Assembly (NCBI GenBank): GCA_965218625.1
Contig: CBDCLG010000016.1
Location: 124,001-188,000, forward strand
Reading direction: 5' to 3'
Source: Bin5 sp965218625
GTDB lineage: Bacteria; Chloroflexota; Anaerolineae; Caldilineales; Caldilineaceae
Length of the DNA stretch: 64,000 nucleotides
The notes below the pieces were generated by a model. That model did no database searches. It saw nothing but the letters and a program-made list of their open reading frames with translations, and was not told the DNA's origin. Made by a program: the position numbers and the translations under genes. Positions 25,001-34,059 of this stretch are shown one piece after another (positions within the stretch are counted from its first letter, which is position 1; the number at the start of each line of letters is the position of its first letter).

Positions 25001-25995
25001 ATGTTCATTTCTGACTCGATCGAAAGCTATCTGGGAAATGCGGAAACGGGGACGCCCCATACGCGGCGCACCTACCGCACGGCATTGAATCTCTTCCGCC
25101 AATACCTGCAGGAGGATGGGCTCCCGCCGGAGACAAAGGACCTGGACTATTTGGACGTGGACCGGCTGCTGGGCTTTGCCACGTGGCTGCTGGACAGGGG
25201 CGGCCTTGGCCAGCGCACGCTGCACACCTATCTGGCCGCACTGGTGGGCTGGGTGAGCTACTTGCAGGTGCGGGGCTGGCTGCCGTTCAATTCCCAGGAG
25301 CTGGCGCGGCTGCAGGACGGCGTCAAGCGCATCCGCCGCAACCAGCGTCCGCCCGAGCTGCTGCCCTATCCCCCCGCCTGGAGGAGATGGAAGCGCTTGT
25401 CACGGCCGCGCGCGAGACCTCGCTGCGCCGCCCCGACGATCCGCGCGAACGGCTGGCCCGCCTGCGGGATATTGCCATTGTCGAGACGCTGCGATGTTCG
25501 GGCATGCGGGTGGGGGAGCTGGTCAGCATTGCGCGCAAACAGTTGGAGGATGACGAGCGGGCCGCGTGGGTTGTGGGGAAGCGCAGCAAGGTCCGCAGAG
25601 TCTATTTTGATGAACGGGCCTGGGATGCCATCCATCGTTATCTGCAGGAGCGGCAGCGGTTCGACGGCGCGACACGGCGTCCGCTGTCCGAACTGCCGGT
25701 CTTTGCGCGCCATGACAGGAGGGCCGGTGCCCAGGTATTGCCGCTATCGACGCAGACCGTGCAAAATACGATCCGCCGGCTGGCCGAGCGGGCCGGCCTG
25801 GCCGCCAAGGGCATCACGCCGCACGCGCTGCGCCACTACTTTGCCACCCGCATCTATCAGACCACGCACGACCTGGCGGTCACCCAGACTGCGCTTGGCC
25901 ACGCCAGCCCCAATACGACCCGCATCTACGCCAAGCTGGAGGACAACGCGGTGCGGGAAGCGCACCGCGCCGCCTTTGAACGGCGGGATGAGTAA
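25001..25995 (+). CDS. Tyrosine recombinase/integrase (XerC/D-like), single-base frameshift
   Basis: About 330 residues in two frames. The first (from 25001) gives the SAM-like core-binding domain (TRRTYRTALNLFRQYLQEDG ... TLHTYLAALVGWVSYLQVRGWLPFNSQELARL). From the run of C near 25370-25375 the catalytic domain continues in another frame (RLEEMEALVTAA). A missing C restores the frame. Catalytic residues are all present: Arg in CSGMRVGEL, Lys in GKRSKVRRV, H-x-x-R in HALRHYFAT, His in LGHASPNTTR, and Tyr in RIYAKLED. It is a DNA strand-exchange enzyme with phosphotyrosine intermediate. No attachment repeats or phage genes are adjacent, so it may be a stand-alone Xer-like recombinase. Confidence 0.82.
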
Positions 25996-26036
25996 GGGAG
26001 CCGGTCAGCCGCCATCTCCGTCCGGAGACCGGCCCC

Positions 26037-26798
26037 CTAAATCTCCTTCTCTCCCGCCCGCAAGAGCAGCCAATAGGGAACGAAGCCGTAGTACCAGGCG
26101 AGAAGCAGGGCGATGCGCAGTCCGTGGAAGCCGTCGCGCCAGCCCTGCAAATCGAGGAATCGGCGGCGCAGTTCGCGCAGCGGCTGGAGGAGCAAGTTGT
26201 GCGGCCGTGCGCGGGCGCCCTGTTCGGCGAGGATGCGCGCCTCGTAGCGGGCGTACACCCGCTGCTTGCTGTGAAACTGGGGCCAGTCCGTGTAGTTGAA
26301 ATGCAGCAGTGGTTCGCGCAGCCTGCCCTCGACGCCGTCGAGGATGACGACTTCGTGGACTTCGCGGCTCAGGTCGTAGCGGGCGCAGCGCCGCCGCAGA
26401 AGCCGCAGCTGATAGTCGGGCGTAAAGCCGCCGCCGCGCATCTCGCGGCCGACGATGAAGTTGCGGCGGGGAATCGAGTAGCCGGCGCAGCTCGCGTCGC
26501 GGCTTGCCTTCAGAACCTCCTGCGCGAGTGTCGGGGTCGCCCGTTCGTCGGCGTCGATAAAGAGGACCCATTCGCTGTCGATGCTGTCGAGGGCGGCTTG
26601 GCGCTGGCGTGCGTAGTCGTCGAATGGGCGCACAACTACGCGAGCTCCGGCCTCATGGGCAACCTGCCGCGTTTCGTCCTGACTGCACGAGTCCCACACG
26701 ATGACGGCGTCGGTCCAGTCGCGCAGGGCCGCGATACAGTCGCCGATGTTGTGGGCCTCATTTCTGGTGATGATGACGGCCGTGAGATGCAACGGCAT
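26037..26798 (-). CDS. Family 2 glycosyltransferase (WaaE/KdtX-like)
   Basis: 253 residues. N-terminal GT-A start LTAVIITRNEAHNIGDCIAALRDW, then a VIVWDSCSQDETRQVA nucleotide-binding strand, and the acidic FIDADERATPTL metal-binding motif. A later EVHEVVILDGVEGRL and two basic/hydrophobic C-terminal segments resemble LPS-core beta-glucosyltransferases of the WaaE type. It would transfer a sugar from a nucleotide-sugar to a cell-envelope glycan at the inner face of the membrane. The next gene upstream in the same direction is another GT2, 31 bases away. Acceptor unknown. Confidence 0.87.
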   Translation of the reverse strand: MPLHLTAVIITRNEAHNIGDCIAALRDWTDAVIVWDSCSQDETRQVAHEAGARVVVRPFDDYARQRQAALDSIDSEWVLFIDADERATPTLAQEVLKASRDASCAGYSIPRRNFIVGREMRGGGFTPDYQLRLLRRRCARYDLSREVHEVVILDGVEGRLREPLLHFNYTDWPQFHSKQRVYARYEARILAEQGARARPHNLLLQPLRELRRRFLDLQGWRDGFHGLRIALLLAWYYGFVPYWLLLRAGEKEI

Positions 26799-26829
26799 TG
26801 GATTCCACGCGTACCATGGCGGCAGGCGA

Positions 26830-27828
26830 CTAACCGCAGAGCTTCATCACCCTCGCATAGGTGTCAAGCTGCTCGCCAAGCCGGTCGCCGCTCAGATGAC
26901 CCCTGGCGAAACGGCGGCGGGCGATCAGGCCGTTCCAGGCCAGGCCGAGGTGCAGCAGGATCCGCAGGCAGAGGTGGAAATCGGCAGAATAGAGGCGACG
27001 GTGCTGGCGAAAGAAGCGGAAACGGCTGGCCCACAGCCGCTCGAATGACTTCCAGCGGACCTGGCCGCTGCTGCGGCCCTCGTGATGGATGATCTGCGCG
27101 GTGGGAACGGCGCACACCGGCAGGCCCGCCGCCTGCATGCGCAGGCACCAGTCCATCTCCTCGCAATACATGAAGTAGCCTTCGTCAAGTAGCCCTGTCT
27201 TGCGCACGCTTTCGGCGCGTGCCATCAGCGCCGCGCCGAGCACGAATCCGACAGGGAATGGCACTGCGCCCAGCCACTGCCGCCGGGGATAACGCCCGTT
27301 GAGCCGGCTGTCGAGCAAGCGGTGGAGCAGGCGCCGGACAACCGGCACGTCGGCGAGCGGAAAGAGATCGAAAAAGAGCTGCGCCAGGCCGGGGAAGGCA
27401 AAGGCGGCGTGCTGCAGGCTGCCGTCTGCGTAGTGAAGGCGTGGGCCGCAGGCGCCTGCTTGAGGGTGGTCGCGCAGGAAGGCGGCCATCTTGCCGAGCG
27501 CGTCGTCCACGATTTCGGTGTCCGGGTTGAGCAGCATCGCAAAATCCGGCGCCGCTCGTCGGTCGCGTTCATTCCCGAAGCCCAGATGTCTGAGCGCGAG
27601 GTTATTGGCGCGCGGGAAGCCCAGATTGTCGGGCGAGGCGATGAGATGGACGTGCGGGAACTCGGCCGCGACCATCTGTGCGCTGCCGTCGCTGCTGGCG
27701 TTGTCAACGACGGTTACGTCGACCGCAAGCCAATCGGAAGTGAGCCTCGAAGAGGCGTCAACGCTCTGCAGACAGCTGCGCAGAAGATCGCAAACGTTGT
27801 AGGAGACGATGATGACGGACAGGCGCAT
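26830..27828 (-). CDS. Family 2 glycosyltransferase (rhamnosyltransferase-like)
   Basis: 332 residues with the GT2 start RLSVIIVSYNVCDLLRSCLQSV, a VVDNASSDGSAQMVAAEFP strand, LIASPDNLGFPRANNLAL and the DXD-like motif in MLLNPDTEIVDDALG. LLDEGYFMYCEEMDWCLRMQAAG is the typical acceptor/catalytic region of rhamnosyl-type GT2 enzymes. A C-terminal hydrophobic part (RILLHLGLAWNGLIARRRFARG) suggests membrane association. It is paired with the GT2 gene just downstream and follows a lipoprotein gene, so a surface-polysaccharide role is inferred. Start ATG 27828. Confidence 0.9.
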   Translation of the reverse strand: MRLSVIIVSYNVCDLLRSCLQSVDASSRLTSDWLAVDVTVVDNASSDGSAQMVAAEFPHVHLIASPDNLGFPRANNLALRHLGFGNERDRRAAPDFAMLLNPDTEIVDDALGKMAAFLRDHPQAGACGPRLHYADGSLQHAAFAFPGLAQLFFDLFPLADVPVVRRLLHRLLDSRLNGRYPRRQWLGAVPFPVGFVLGAALMARAESVRKTGLLDEGYFMYCEEMDWCLRMQAAGLPVCAVPTAQIIHHEGRSSGQVRWKSFERLWASRFRFFRQHRRLYSADFHLCLRILLHLGLAWNGLIARRRFARGHLSGDRLGEQLDTYARVMKLCG

Positions 27829-27884
27829 GGTTGGAGGAGATGCTCTACAGGCAGCGAGATTTCAGAGCGGGAGCCCCTTTACAC

Positions 27885-29228
27885 TCAGTCCACGCCGATG
27901 TTGACCGTTATGCGGTCGATATATTCATTGGGATGACCGTAGGCTTCGTGGATCAGACCGCCCCACCAGAGGACGTTAGGGCCGGGGGGCGGGCCGTCAA
28001 AGCGAATGCAGCCGTTTACTTTTCCCGACCTGCCCGGCATCAGATACCAGGCCGACTCTTCCTCGAATTCGAGCAGCTGCAGATCTTCCTGGCTCCCGAC
28101 CGCCCAGCGGAAGGGGTAGACTGTGCCGGCGGTGCTGAAGTGGATGCCGAAGCGAAAGGTGCCGCCCCGTTCGAACCAGAACTCGTTGCGGGCGGCGGCC
28201 TCCCTGGCCATCACTGTGAAGTTCTCATTGGTCCAGTCTTCGCGGACTGCGTATTCCTGGCCCGGCCAGGGGCCGGTGGTGCGGATGGGGACTTCACCCT
28301 CGTTCTTGACAACGGCAGAGAAGCAGAGTCTCTGGCCGATGGGTACGCTGACGACCCGATTCACCTCCTCGAACTCCTCGCCGTCGATGACGGCGACCCA
28401 GTCGATCTCGCCCTGAACGACGTCGGCGCGCGGGACGCCGCCGCCCTCGATCGTCAGACGGCGCGTAACGCGCACGCGATTGCCGGCCAGATCGTTGGCC
28501 TCGCCGACGACCAGATAGGGGCCGTCAGGCGGCGGTTCCGCGTTCAGGTCAACGCCGCCGTAATACTTGTAGGAGTGGTTGCCCGGCTCCTCGCGCTCGA
28601 TCGTGTTCGGTCCCTCGGCGACGTGGATCTTGACGCCGGGATTCTCGGCGTCGAGCAGATAGACCTGGATGTTTTCAACCTCTTTCGTCAGGTCATAGGT
28701 GACGCTGACCCAGTCGTCGCGCAGGCCGTCCAGGTTGGGGCGAAAGACCAGGGGTACGACCGCGAAGTTGTCCAGTCGCGGCAAAACTGTGTCCCCATCT
28801 TCAAGGACGATGGTACCGTTGGCGCTTTCGGTGACCCCGTCGTCGTCGGTGGCCTGCACGACCCAACTGTATCTGCCATCCTGCAAGACTTGGCTCAGAA
28901 TCTCATTGGTCCCGTTCTCGAGTGTCTCGACCTCCGGCTCGTCCATCACGCCGCCCCACAACACGCTGTAGCTGCCGGGTGAACGGCGGCGGTCTTTACG
29001 GAAGTAGAAGCGGCCGCCGTCTTCGTCCTCGAAGAAGATACTGACGTAGGCGGAGCGGCTGAGGCTGTAGAGAAGCTGCGTGACGTCGGTATCGCCGTCG
29101 GCGTTGGGCGATATCCGGTCGGGGGCGACGACCACGTCGCGCAGCAGCGGCCCGAAGCCCCAGTCGAGACGGCCGCATGCGCTAAGCAGCAGGGCGAAGA
29201 GAATCAGATAGCGGAGTGACCTGTTCAT
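27885..29228 (-). CDS. Predicted lipoprotein with FlgD/CHU_C-like beta domains
   Basis: 447 residues. The N-terminal signal has a lipobox (LFALLLSAC), predicting a membrane-anchored lipoprotein. The next segment, PDRISPNADGDTDVTQLLYSLSRSA, matches the start of FlgD-type Ig-like modules, and a second similar module follows at PLVFRPNLDGLRDDWVSVTYDLTKE. The C-terminal half is beta-rich and acidic (VVKNEGEVPIRTTGPWPGQEY ... FRWAVGSQEDLQ), without a family I recognise. No catalytic signature is visible. It starts 57 bases upstream of the GT2 pair's first gene and is probably part of the cell envelope. Function unknown. Confidence 0.7.
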   Translation of the reverse strand: MNRSLRYLILFALLLSACGRLDWGFGPLLRDVVVAPDRISPNADGDTDVTQLLYSLSRSAYVSIFFEDEDGGRFYFRKDRRRSPGSYSVLWGGVMDEPEVETLENGTNEILSQVLQDGRYSWVVQATDDDGVTESANGTIVLEDGDTVLPRLDNFAVVPLVFRPNLDGLRDDWVSVTYDLTKEVENIQVYLLDAENPGVKIHVAEGPNTIEREEPGNHSYKYYGGVDLNAEPPPDGPYLVVGEANDLAGNRVRVTRRLTIEGGGVPRADVVQGEIDWVAVIDGEEFEEVNRVVSVPIGQRLCFSAVVKNEGEVPIRTTGPWPGQEYAVREDWTNENFTVMAREAAARNEFWFERGGTFRFGIHFSTAGTVYPFRWAVGSQEDLQLLEFEEESAWYLMPGRSGKVNGCIRFDGPPPGPNVLWWGGLIHEAYGHPNEYIDRITVNIGVD

Positions 29229-29378
29229 AATTTGCGTTTCAACAGCGTTAGCGCCGCTTCTGAGTGGCGGACTGAGAACGGGTCAAGTATAACATAGGGA
29301 GACGCGGTTGACAGTCCGATGCAGTCGTGATTTACTTTTTCAACCGCTACGACCGGCCAAAAACACAGTTCGGGAGTA

Positions 29379-30365
29379 ATGAAAATGGAGAAGATCCGCT
29401 GGGGGATTCTGGGGACGGGCCGCATCGCCGGTGACTTTGCGACCGGGCTCGGCGCGGAGGAAGACGCCGAAATCGTTGCTGTCGGTTCGCGGGCGCAGGC
29501 GACCGCCGACGCCTTCGCGCAACGCTTCGACATTCCCAATCGCCACCCGACCTACGACGCGCTCGCCGCCGATCCCGACGTGGACATCATCTATATTGCC
29601 ACGCCGCACCCGTTGCACAAGGAGAACACGATCACCTGTCTGCGCGCCGGCAAAGCGGTGCTGTGCGAAAAGCCTTTCGCTATGAATGGCGGCGAAGTGC
29701 AGGAGATGATCGACTGTGCGCGCACACACGGTCGTTTTCTGATGGAGGCAATGTGGACGCGCTTTCTGCCCCATATTCGTGAGATGAGGCGCCGCATTCA
29801 AGATGGCCAGATTGGCGACATCCGGCTGATCCTGGCTGACTTCTGCTATCGCGCGCCGCTGGACCCAAAGCTGCGTACGTTAAACCCCGCGTTGGGCGGC
29901 GGCGCCCTGCTCGACATTGGCGTATATCCGATCGCGCTGGCCCATCATTTGTTGGGTGAGCCGGCCCGAATCGCCTCCCTCGCCCATCTGGGCGTCACGG
30001 AGGTGGATGAACAGGCGGGTATTCTGTTCCAGTTCGACGACGGCGCGCTGGCGGTGATGTCGGCGGCTGTCAGGGCCAACACGCCACACTCGCTTGTCAT
30101 CAGCGGTACGGAAGGGGAGATTGTGGCGCAAGAGGGCTGGTGGAGGCCCTCCGGCTTCACCATCAGCCGCGACGGTCACGCACCCGAGACCGTGCACCCT
30201 GACATTGTCGGCAATGGCTGGAACTACCAGGCCCGCGAGTGCGGCCGCTGCCTGCGCCAGGGCCTGACCGAACACCCGCTGATGCCCTTGGATGAATCGT
30301 TGGCGATTACGCGCCTGATGGATGGCCTGCGCGCGGATTGGGGTTTGCGCTATCCAATGGAGTAG
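29379..30365 (+). CDS. Gfo/Idh/MocA family NAD(P)-dependent oxidoreductase
   Basis: 328 residues from ATG 29379. Rossmann start IRWGILGTGRIAGDFATGL, the conserved E-K-P motif in VLCEKPFAMNGGEVQEMID, and a C-terminal alpha/beta domain beginning with RFLPHIREMRRRIQDGQIGDIR. GGGALLDIGVYPIALAHHLLG carries the D-x-G-x-Y catalytic region common in dihydrodiol/D-xylose dehydrogenase-like members. It probably oxidises or reduces a sugar or cyclitol. It points toward, and ends 34 bases from, the convergent isomerase-like gene; both suit sugar metabolism. Substrate unknown. Confidence 0.88.
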   Translation: MKMEKIRWGILGTGRIAGDFATGLGAEEDAEIVAVGSRAQATADAFAQRFDIPNRHPTYDALAADPDVDIIYIATPHPLHKENTITCLRAGKAVLCEKPFAMNGGEVQEMIDCARTHGRFLMEAMWTRFLPHIREMRRRIQDGQIGDIRLILADFCYRAPLDPKLRTLNPALGGGALLDIGVYPIALAHHLLGEPARIASLAHLGVTEVDEQAGILFQFDDGALAVMSAAVRANTPHSLVISGTEGEIVAQEGWWRPSGFTISRDGHAPETVHPDIVGNGWNYQARECGRCLRQGLTEHPLMPLDESLAITRLMDGLRADWGLRYPME

Positions 30366-30398
30366 GCGTAGGCCGAGGCTCAGGTCCGGAGGCAACTC

Positions 30399-31265
30399 TC
30401 ACGACGAAGGGCTTTCCGGCGCGGCCGCCGCCCGGCGGCAGTATTCGAGGCTCCCTCGCAGCAGAGCGACCACCCGCTCATCGGGCGCGCCGGCGTCGAG
30501 CGAGTCCGGCTGCAATTCCAGAGAGATCGAGTAACTGTACCGGTCCGCGGCCAGGCGCGCCAGAAACGCGTCCAGCCGCAGCGAGCCAACTTCCGGCCGG
30601 CGGTGTTCGCTGCCGTCAAAGTTGCTCAGATGGACGTGCTTCACGCGCTCGCCCCAACGGTCGTATGCCTCCAGCGGATCGAGACCCCACGTGCCGAGGT
30701 GGGTCGTGTCCAGGGTGATATTGGGGAAGCGGACGATCTGGTCGAGCGTCGCGCGGCTGTGGGGGTTCCACAATGCGGGGTTTACGCGCATGCCGAGAGC
30801 GCGAAACGAGGGCATATTTTCGATGCACAGCAGGACATCGGTCGAGGCCTGAAGCGCCTGATAACTCCCGTTGAGCCAGGCAACATACTGACGGTGGCCG
30901 CGGTCAAAAGGATTGGGCAGCCTAATTATGCGGCTGCCGGTCTGCAGGAAGGCCAACCCCACGCGCATCGGTAGGTGGTGAACGACGACCTGCACGCCAA
31001 GTTCTGCGGCCAGTTCGGCCGTGCGCGCAATTGCGACGAACTCGGTCTCGCCCCAGCCGCGACAGTTGCGGTTGAACGGACTGTGGAGCGCGTGGATGGG
31101 CAGGGCATGATCGCTGGCCACCTGTTTGAGATAGTCGGCCTGGCGCGTGTCCCAGCGGTTGTCCACCATCATTTCGATGCCATCGAAGCCGGCCTCCGCC
31201 GCGAGCGCGAAGACGCGGTCAATGCTGTAATTATAGAGGGAGCCGGTAGAAAGGATGAATCGCAT
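30399..31265 (-). CDS. Sugar phosphate isomerase/epimerase-like TIM-barrel protein
   Basis: 288 residues of the AP endonuclease 2/xylose isomerase-like barrel family. It starts RFILSTGSLYNYSIDRVFALAAEAGFDGIEMMVD, with HALHSPFNR and VVVHHLPMR strands supplying metal-type histidines, a central LCIENMPSF, TLDTTHLGTWG and HVHLSNFDG near the C-terminus. These are the usual metal-ligand positions (E, D/H, H, E). The reaction could be sugar or inositol isomerisation/epimerisation; sequence alone cannot decide. Start ATG 31265. It converges with the Gfo/Idh gene. Confidence 0.82.
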   Translation of the reverse strand: MRFILSTGSLYNYSIDRVFALAAEAGFDGIEMMVDNRWDTRQADYLKQVASDHALPIHALHSPFNRNCRGWGETEFVAIARTAELAAELGVQVVVHHLPMRVGLAFLQTGSRIIRLPNPFDRGHRQYVAWLNGSYQALQASTDVLLCIENMPSFRALGMRVNPALWNPHSRATLDQIVRFPNITLDTTHLGTWGLDPLEAYDRWGERVKHVHLSNFDGSEHRRPEVGSLRLDAFLARLAADRYSYSISLELQPDSLDAGAPDERVVALLRGSLEYCRRAAAAPESPSS

Positions 31266-31339
31266 GAAATGGACTCCTGCTGGAAACGGTCCGAGGTCAA
31301 CGCCGGCTTAAGCGCCTGCATCTATCAGATGCTCTCGCG

Positions 31340-32185
31340 TCAGACGGAATAGGCCCGCTGCACAAACTGCGCCAGCGACGTCGGGCGGCGGCCCAGCAGC
31401 CACCCCAAGACGTTCCCGTTGCCAGCCAGGCCGTAGGCGCTATAGTAGCGGAACATCGCCGCCAGGGATTCGATCGTAACGGCTGGCATTCCGCTCTCTC
31501 CGGCCGTCCTCTGCCACCGGTCCAGGGGCATCCGCACGGCCTGGACCGGTCGCTGCAGGTGGTCGGTCAGTTGCTGCGCTATTTCTTCGGAGGAGAGATT
31601 GTCCGGCCCCGCCAATTCGTAGATCGCGCCGTCGTGGCCGGATTCGGTGAGCGCGCGCGTGGCAGCTTGCGCGACGTCGGCCAGGTCGACGAGGGCGAAG
31701 CGGGCGTGGACATCATAAGGCACGGGGTATGTGCCGGTCGCGGCAATCTCCGTCCGAAAGGCCAGAATGTTCTGCATGTACGCGCAGGGCTGGAGGATGG
31801 TGAACGGCAATCCACTGCGGAAGATCATCTCTTCCACGCGCAGTTTCTGCCAGTGGTGGGGCATATCCTCCGTCTGCGGGTGAAGCACCGAGTGGTAGAC
31901 AAAGCGACTCGCGCCGGCCGCCTGCGCCGCTCGCAACGCCCGTTGGCCAATCTCGAATTCGCGGGCATGCATATTGGGGCAGATGAGATAAAGCGCGTCC
32001 ACGTCCCGGCAGGCCTGGCGCCACAGGTGCGAGTCCTCCATGTCACCGACAATGGTGTCGGCTCCGGGTATCTCTTCGGCCTGTTCGGCGCGGCGCAGCC
32101 ACGCGCGAACCGGCTGGCCGGCTTTGACGAGGGCTTTGATGACCGCCTTGCCGGTCTTCCCTCCTGCGCCGGTTACCAGGATCAT
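31340..32185 (-). CDS. NmrA-like NAD(P)-binding protein (atypical SDR)
   Basis: 281 residues. N-terminal GxxGxxG-type motif ILVTGAGGKTGKAVIKALV, GDMEDSHLWRQACRDVDALYLI, and FVYHSVLHPQTEDMPHHWQKLRVEEMIFRSGLPFTILQPCAYMQN, the arrangement of NmrA/YtfG quinone-oxidoreductase-like proteins. No classical Y-x-x-x-K pair is seen, as usual for NmrA proteins, which may be redox sensors or reductases. Its ATG overlaps the stop of the Uma2 gene (ATGA, 32182-32185), so they are translationally coupled. Confidence 0.85.
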   Translation of the reverse strand: MILVTGAGGKTGKAVIKALVKAGQPVRAWLRRAEQAEEIPGADTIVGDMEDSHLWRQACRDVDALYLICPNMHAREFEIGQRALRAAQAAGASRFVYHSVLHPQTEDMPHHWQKLRVEEMIFRSGLPFTILQPCAYMQNILAFRTEIAATGTYPVPYDVHARFALVDLADVAQAATRALTESGHDGAIYELAGPDNLSSEEIAQQLTDHLQRPVQAVRMPLDRWQRTAGESGMPAVTIESLAAMFRYYSAYGLAGNGNVLGWLLGRRPTSLAQFVQRAYSV

Positions 32186-32790
32186 GCGGGGATGATCTCG
32201 TCTATCGCCGCTGTGAAGCCGTCCAAGATCTCTGAACGGGCAGTCTCACCTTCGCTGTAGCGTCCGCGCGGTTCGTAGCCGCGGTCTCGCAGAACGAATA
32301 CCTCTACGGTCCGTTCGTGGGGATCTACGATCCAGTACTCCGGCACGCCCGCCTCGGCATAGATTTCGTATTTGAGTTCGCGATCATATTCCGCGTTGGA
32401 CGGCGACAGGACCTCCATCACCAAGTCGGGCGCGCCCTGAATGCTGAGTTCGCCAACGATGTGTAGTCGTTCATTGAGAATGAAGACAATGTCCGGCTGG
32501 ACAGGGTCGCCCAATTGCTGAGGGAGAACTACATCGATTGGGGAAACAAAGGACTTGCCGAGACGCTTGGCTCTGAGAAATTCAACAAGAAAGTAGGAAA
32601 TCAGCGTGATGACATCTTGGTGCACCGGTCGCGGGGCTGGCGACATGAAAAGTTCTCCCCGAACTACCTCGTAGCGGAAGCCGTCGTCGGGGAGGCGGGC
32701 GTAGTCGTCATAGGTCCACTGCCCCTGGACCGGCGACCGCTCCGTCTGCGCAGCGTATGTGGCTGTTCGGGATTCGCGCATGCGCCGCAT
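32182..32790 (-). CDS. Uma2 family (DUF820) putative PD-(D/E)XK nuclease
   Basis: About 202 residues from ATG 32790, preceded by GGAGGGG. Earlier in-frame ATGs at 32802 and 32856 give a longer N-terminus without family sequence. It has a conserved YDDYARLPDDGFRYEVVRGELFMSPAP start, VSPIDVVLPQQLGDPVQPDIVFI and APDLVMEVLSPSNAEYDRELKYEIYAEAGVPEYWIVDP, with the D...E-x-x plus Lys core of the nuclease fold. Uma2 genes are expanded in Cyanobacteria and Chloroflexota and their role is unknown. Its stop overlaps the NmrA gene start by four bases. Nuclease activity has not been shown for most members. Confidence 0.85.
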   Translation of the reverse strand: MRRMRESRTATYAAQTERSPVQGQWTYDDYARLPDDGFRYEVVRGELFMSPAPRPVHQDVITLISYFLVEFLRAKRLGKSFVSPIDVVLPQQLGDPVQPDIVFILNERLHIVGELSIQGAPDLVMEVLSPSNAEYDRELKYEIYAEAGVPEYWIVDPHERTVEVFVLRDRGYEPRGRYSEGETARSEILDGFTAAIDEIIPA

Positions 32791-32870
32791 CTGCCCCTCC
32801 ATTTCCTTGACGCGACAACTGGTGACCGGTCCGGGAACCGGCCACCAGCCACTCATATGGGCGGAACCTG

Positions 32871-34016
32871 CTATTCGCCGCCCTCGACCAGTTCGACTTC
32901 GATCGGCGAGTAGCTCTCTCCCATCGCGTCGCCTTCCAGCAGCCCCAGGGCCGCCTCGGCCAGGTCGCTGCGGAACGCGCCGTCGCTCGGCGCTTCAGCG
33001 ATGACGCCGCCGTCAACGGAGACCTGTACCGTCTGGTCCCACAGCGCCTGGTCCATCACGCCGATCCCGTTCGGGGAGGGCCAGATCAGCTGGTTGATCT
33101 CGTTCAGCTGCCAACTCATGTGGCTGTGGCCGAGCGTGGGGCCGTTGTCGAGCACGACCTGAACGCAGGCGTCGAAGCTGTCGCGGCAGAACTGCCAGCC
33201 CTGGAAGCTCGCTGCCAGGAAACGCAGGGCGATATCCTCGTTGCCCTCTTCCGCCAGCCAGGCCTCGCGGGCGAAGACGTGGTCCTGCAGCATGGCCGTG
33301 CCAACGTCGTTGAAGTCGATCACGACCAGGTCAGACGGCTGGTAGAGTTCGCCCGTTTCCGGGTTGATCGCCTCCAGCACCTGGGCGTACTCGTTGTAGG
33401 TCATCGCCTGGGCCGCGTCCAGCTCCCGGTTGAGCAGCGCCAGCATGTCGAAGCTCTGCTGGATGATGGTCACGTCGTCCTGGTTGTTGGGGTCGATGCC
33501 CTCGGCGCGCATGGCGACGAACAGCTCATGCTCGTTGCCGAATCCCCACGTGCCGACCTTCTTGCCCGCCATGTCGGCGATAGTTGGGACCGGCGCGTCG
33601 GCCCAGGAGACTTCGAGCGTGCCACTGCGCTGGAAGACCTGGGCGATGTTCACCAGGTCGGCGCCCTCGGCGCGCGAAGCCAATACTTTCGGCACCCACG
33701 CCAGCCCGAACTCGGCCTGGCCCGAGGCAACGACCTGTTGCGGCACGATGTCGACCGCGCCCTCAAGAATCGTCACATCGAGGCACTGGTCGGCGTAAAA
33801 GCCCTGGTCAACCGCGGCAAAGTAGCCGGCAAACTGGGACTGCGTAACCCACTGCAGTTGCAGCTTGACAGGCGTGACTTCGGCGCAGGCCATGTCGTCC
33901 ATGGGCGCCTCTTCAGCACCTGATTCCGCCGCCGGAACAGCGGGCGCCACGCACGCGCCCAGCACAAGGACCAGCAGCGCGCCCACTGTCAGCAAGAATG
34001 TGGTTCGAGTCTTCAT
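32871..34016 (-). CDS. ABC transporter substrate-binding lipoprotein (NMT1/THI5-like)
   Basis: 381 residues. A signal peptide with lipobox-like LLVLVLGAC is followed by a linker and the NMT1/THI5 start VKLQLQWVTQSQFAGYFAAVDQGFYADQCLDVTILEG. Family features continue with VASGQAEFGLAWVPKVLASRAEGADLVNIAQVFQRSGTL and KKVGTWGFGNEH. Such proteins bind pyrimidine precursors (HMP-type), riboflavin, nitrate, sulfonates or related heterocycles. It is the extracytoplasmic part of a transporter with the permease and ATPase genes upstream (34060-35813) and perhaps the second permease at 37637. The nearby hydantoinase and carbamoyl-amidase suggest a pyrimidine- or hydantoin-type ligand; this is inference. 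Confidence 0.9.
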   Translation of the reverse strand: MKTRTTFLLTVGALLVLVLGACVAPAVPAAESGAEEAPMDDMACAEVTPVKLQLQWVTQSQFAGYFAAVDQGFYADQCLDVTILEGAVDIVPQQVVASGQAEFGLAWVPKVLASRAEGADLVNIAQVFQRSGTLEVSWADAPVPTIADMAGKKVGTWGFGNEHELFVAMRAEGIDPNNQDDVTIIQQSFDMLALLNRELDAAQAMTYNEYAQVLEAINPETGELYQPSDLVVIDFNDVGTAMLQDHVFAREAWLAEEGNEDIALRFLAASFQGWQFCRDSFDACVQVVLDNGPTLGHSHMSWQLNEINQLIWPSPNGIGVMDQALWDQTVQVSVDGGVIAEAPSDGAFRSDLAEAALGLLEGDAMGESYSPIEVELVEGGE

Positions 34017-34059
34017 GGTCTCCTCCTGAGAAGCAGTTAGATTGAAAAAGATCGCCGAG

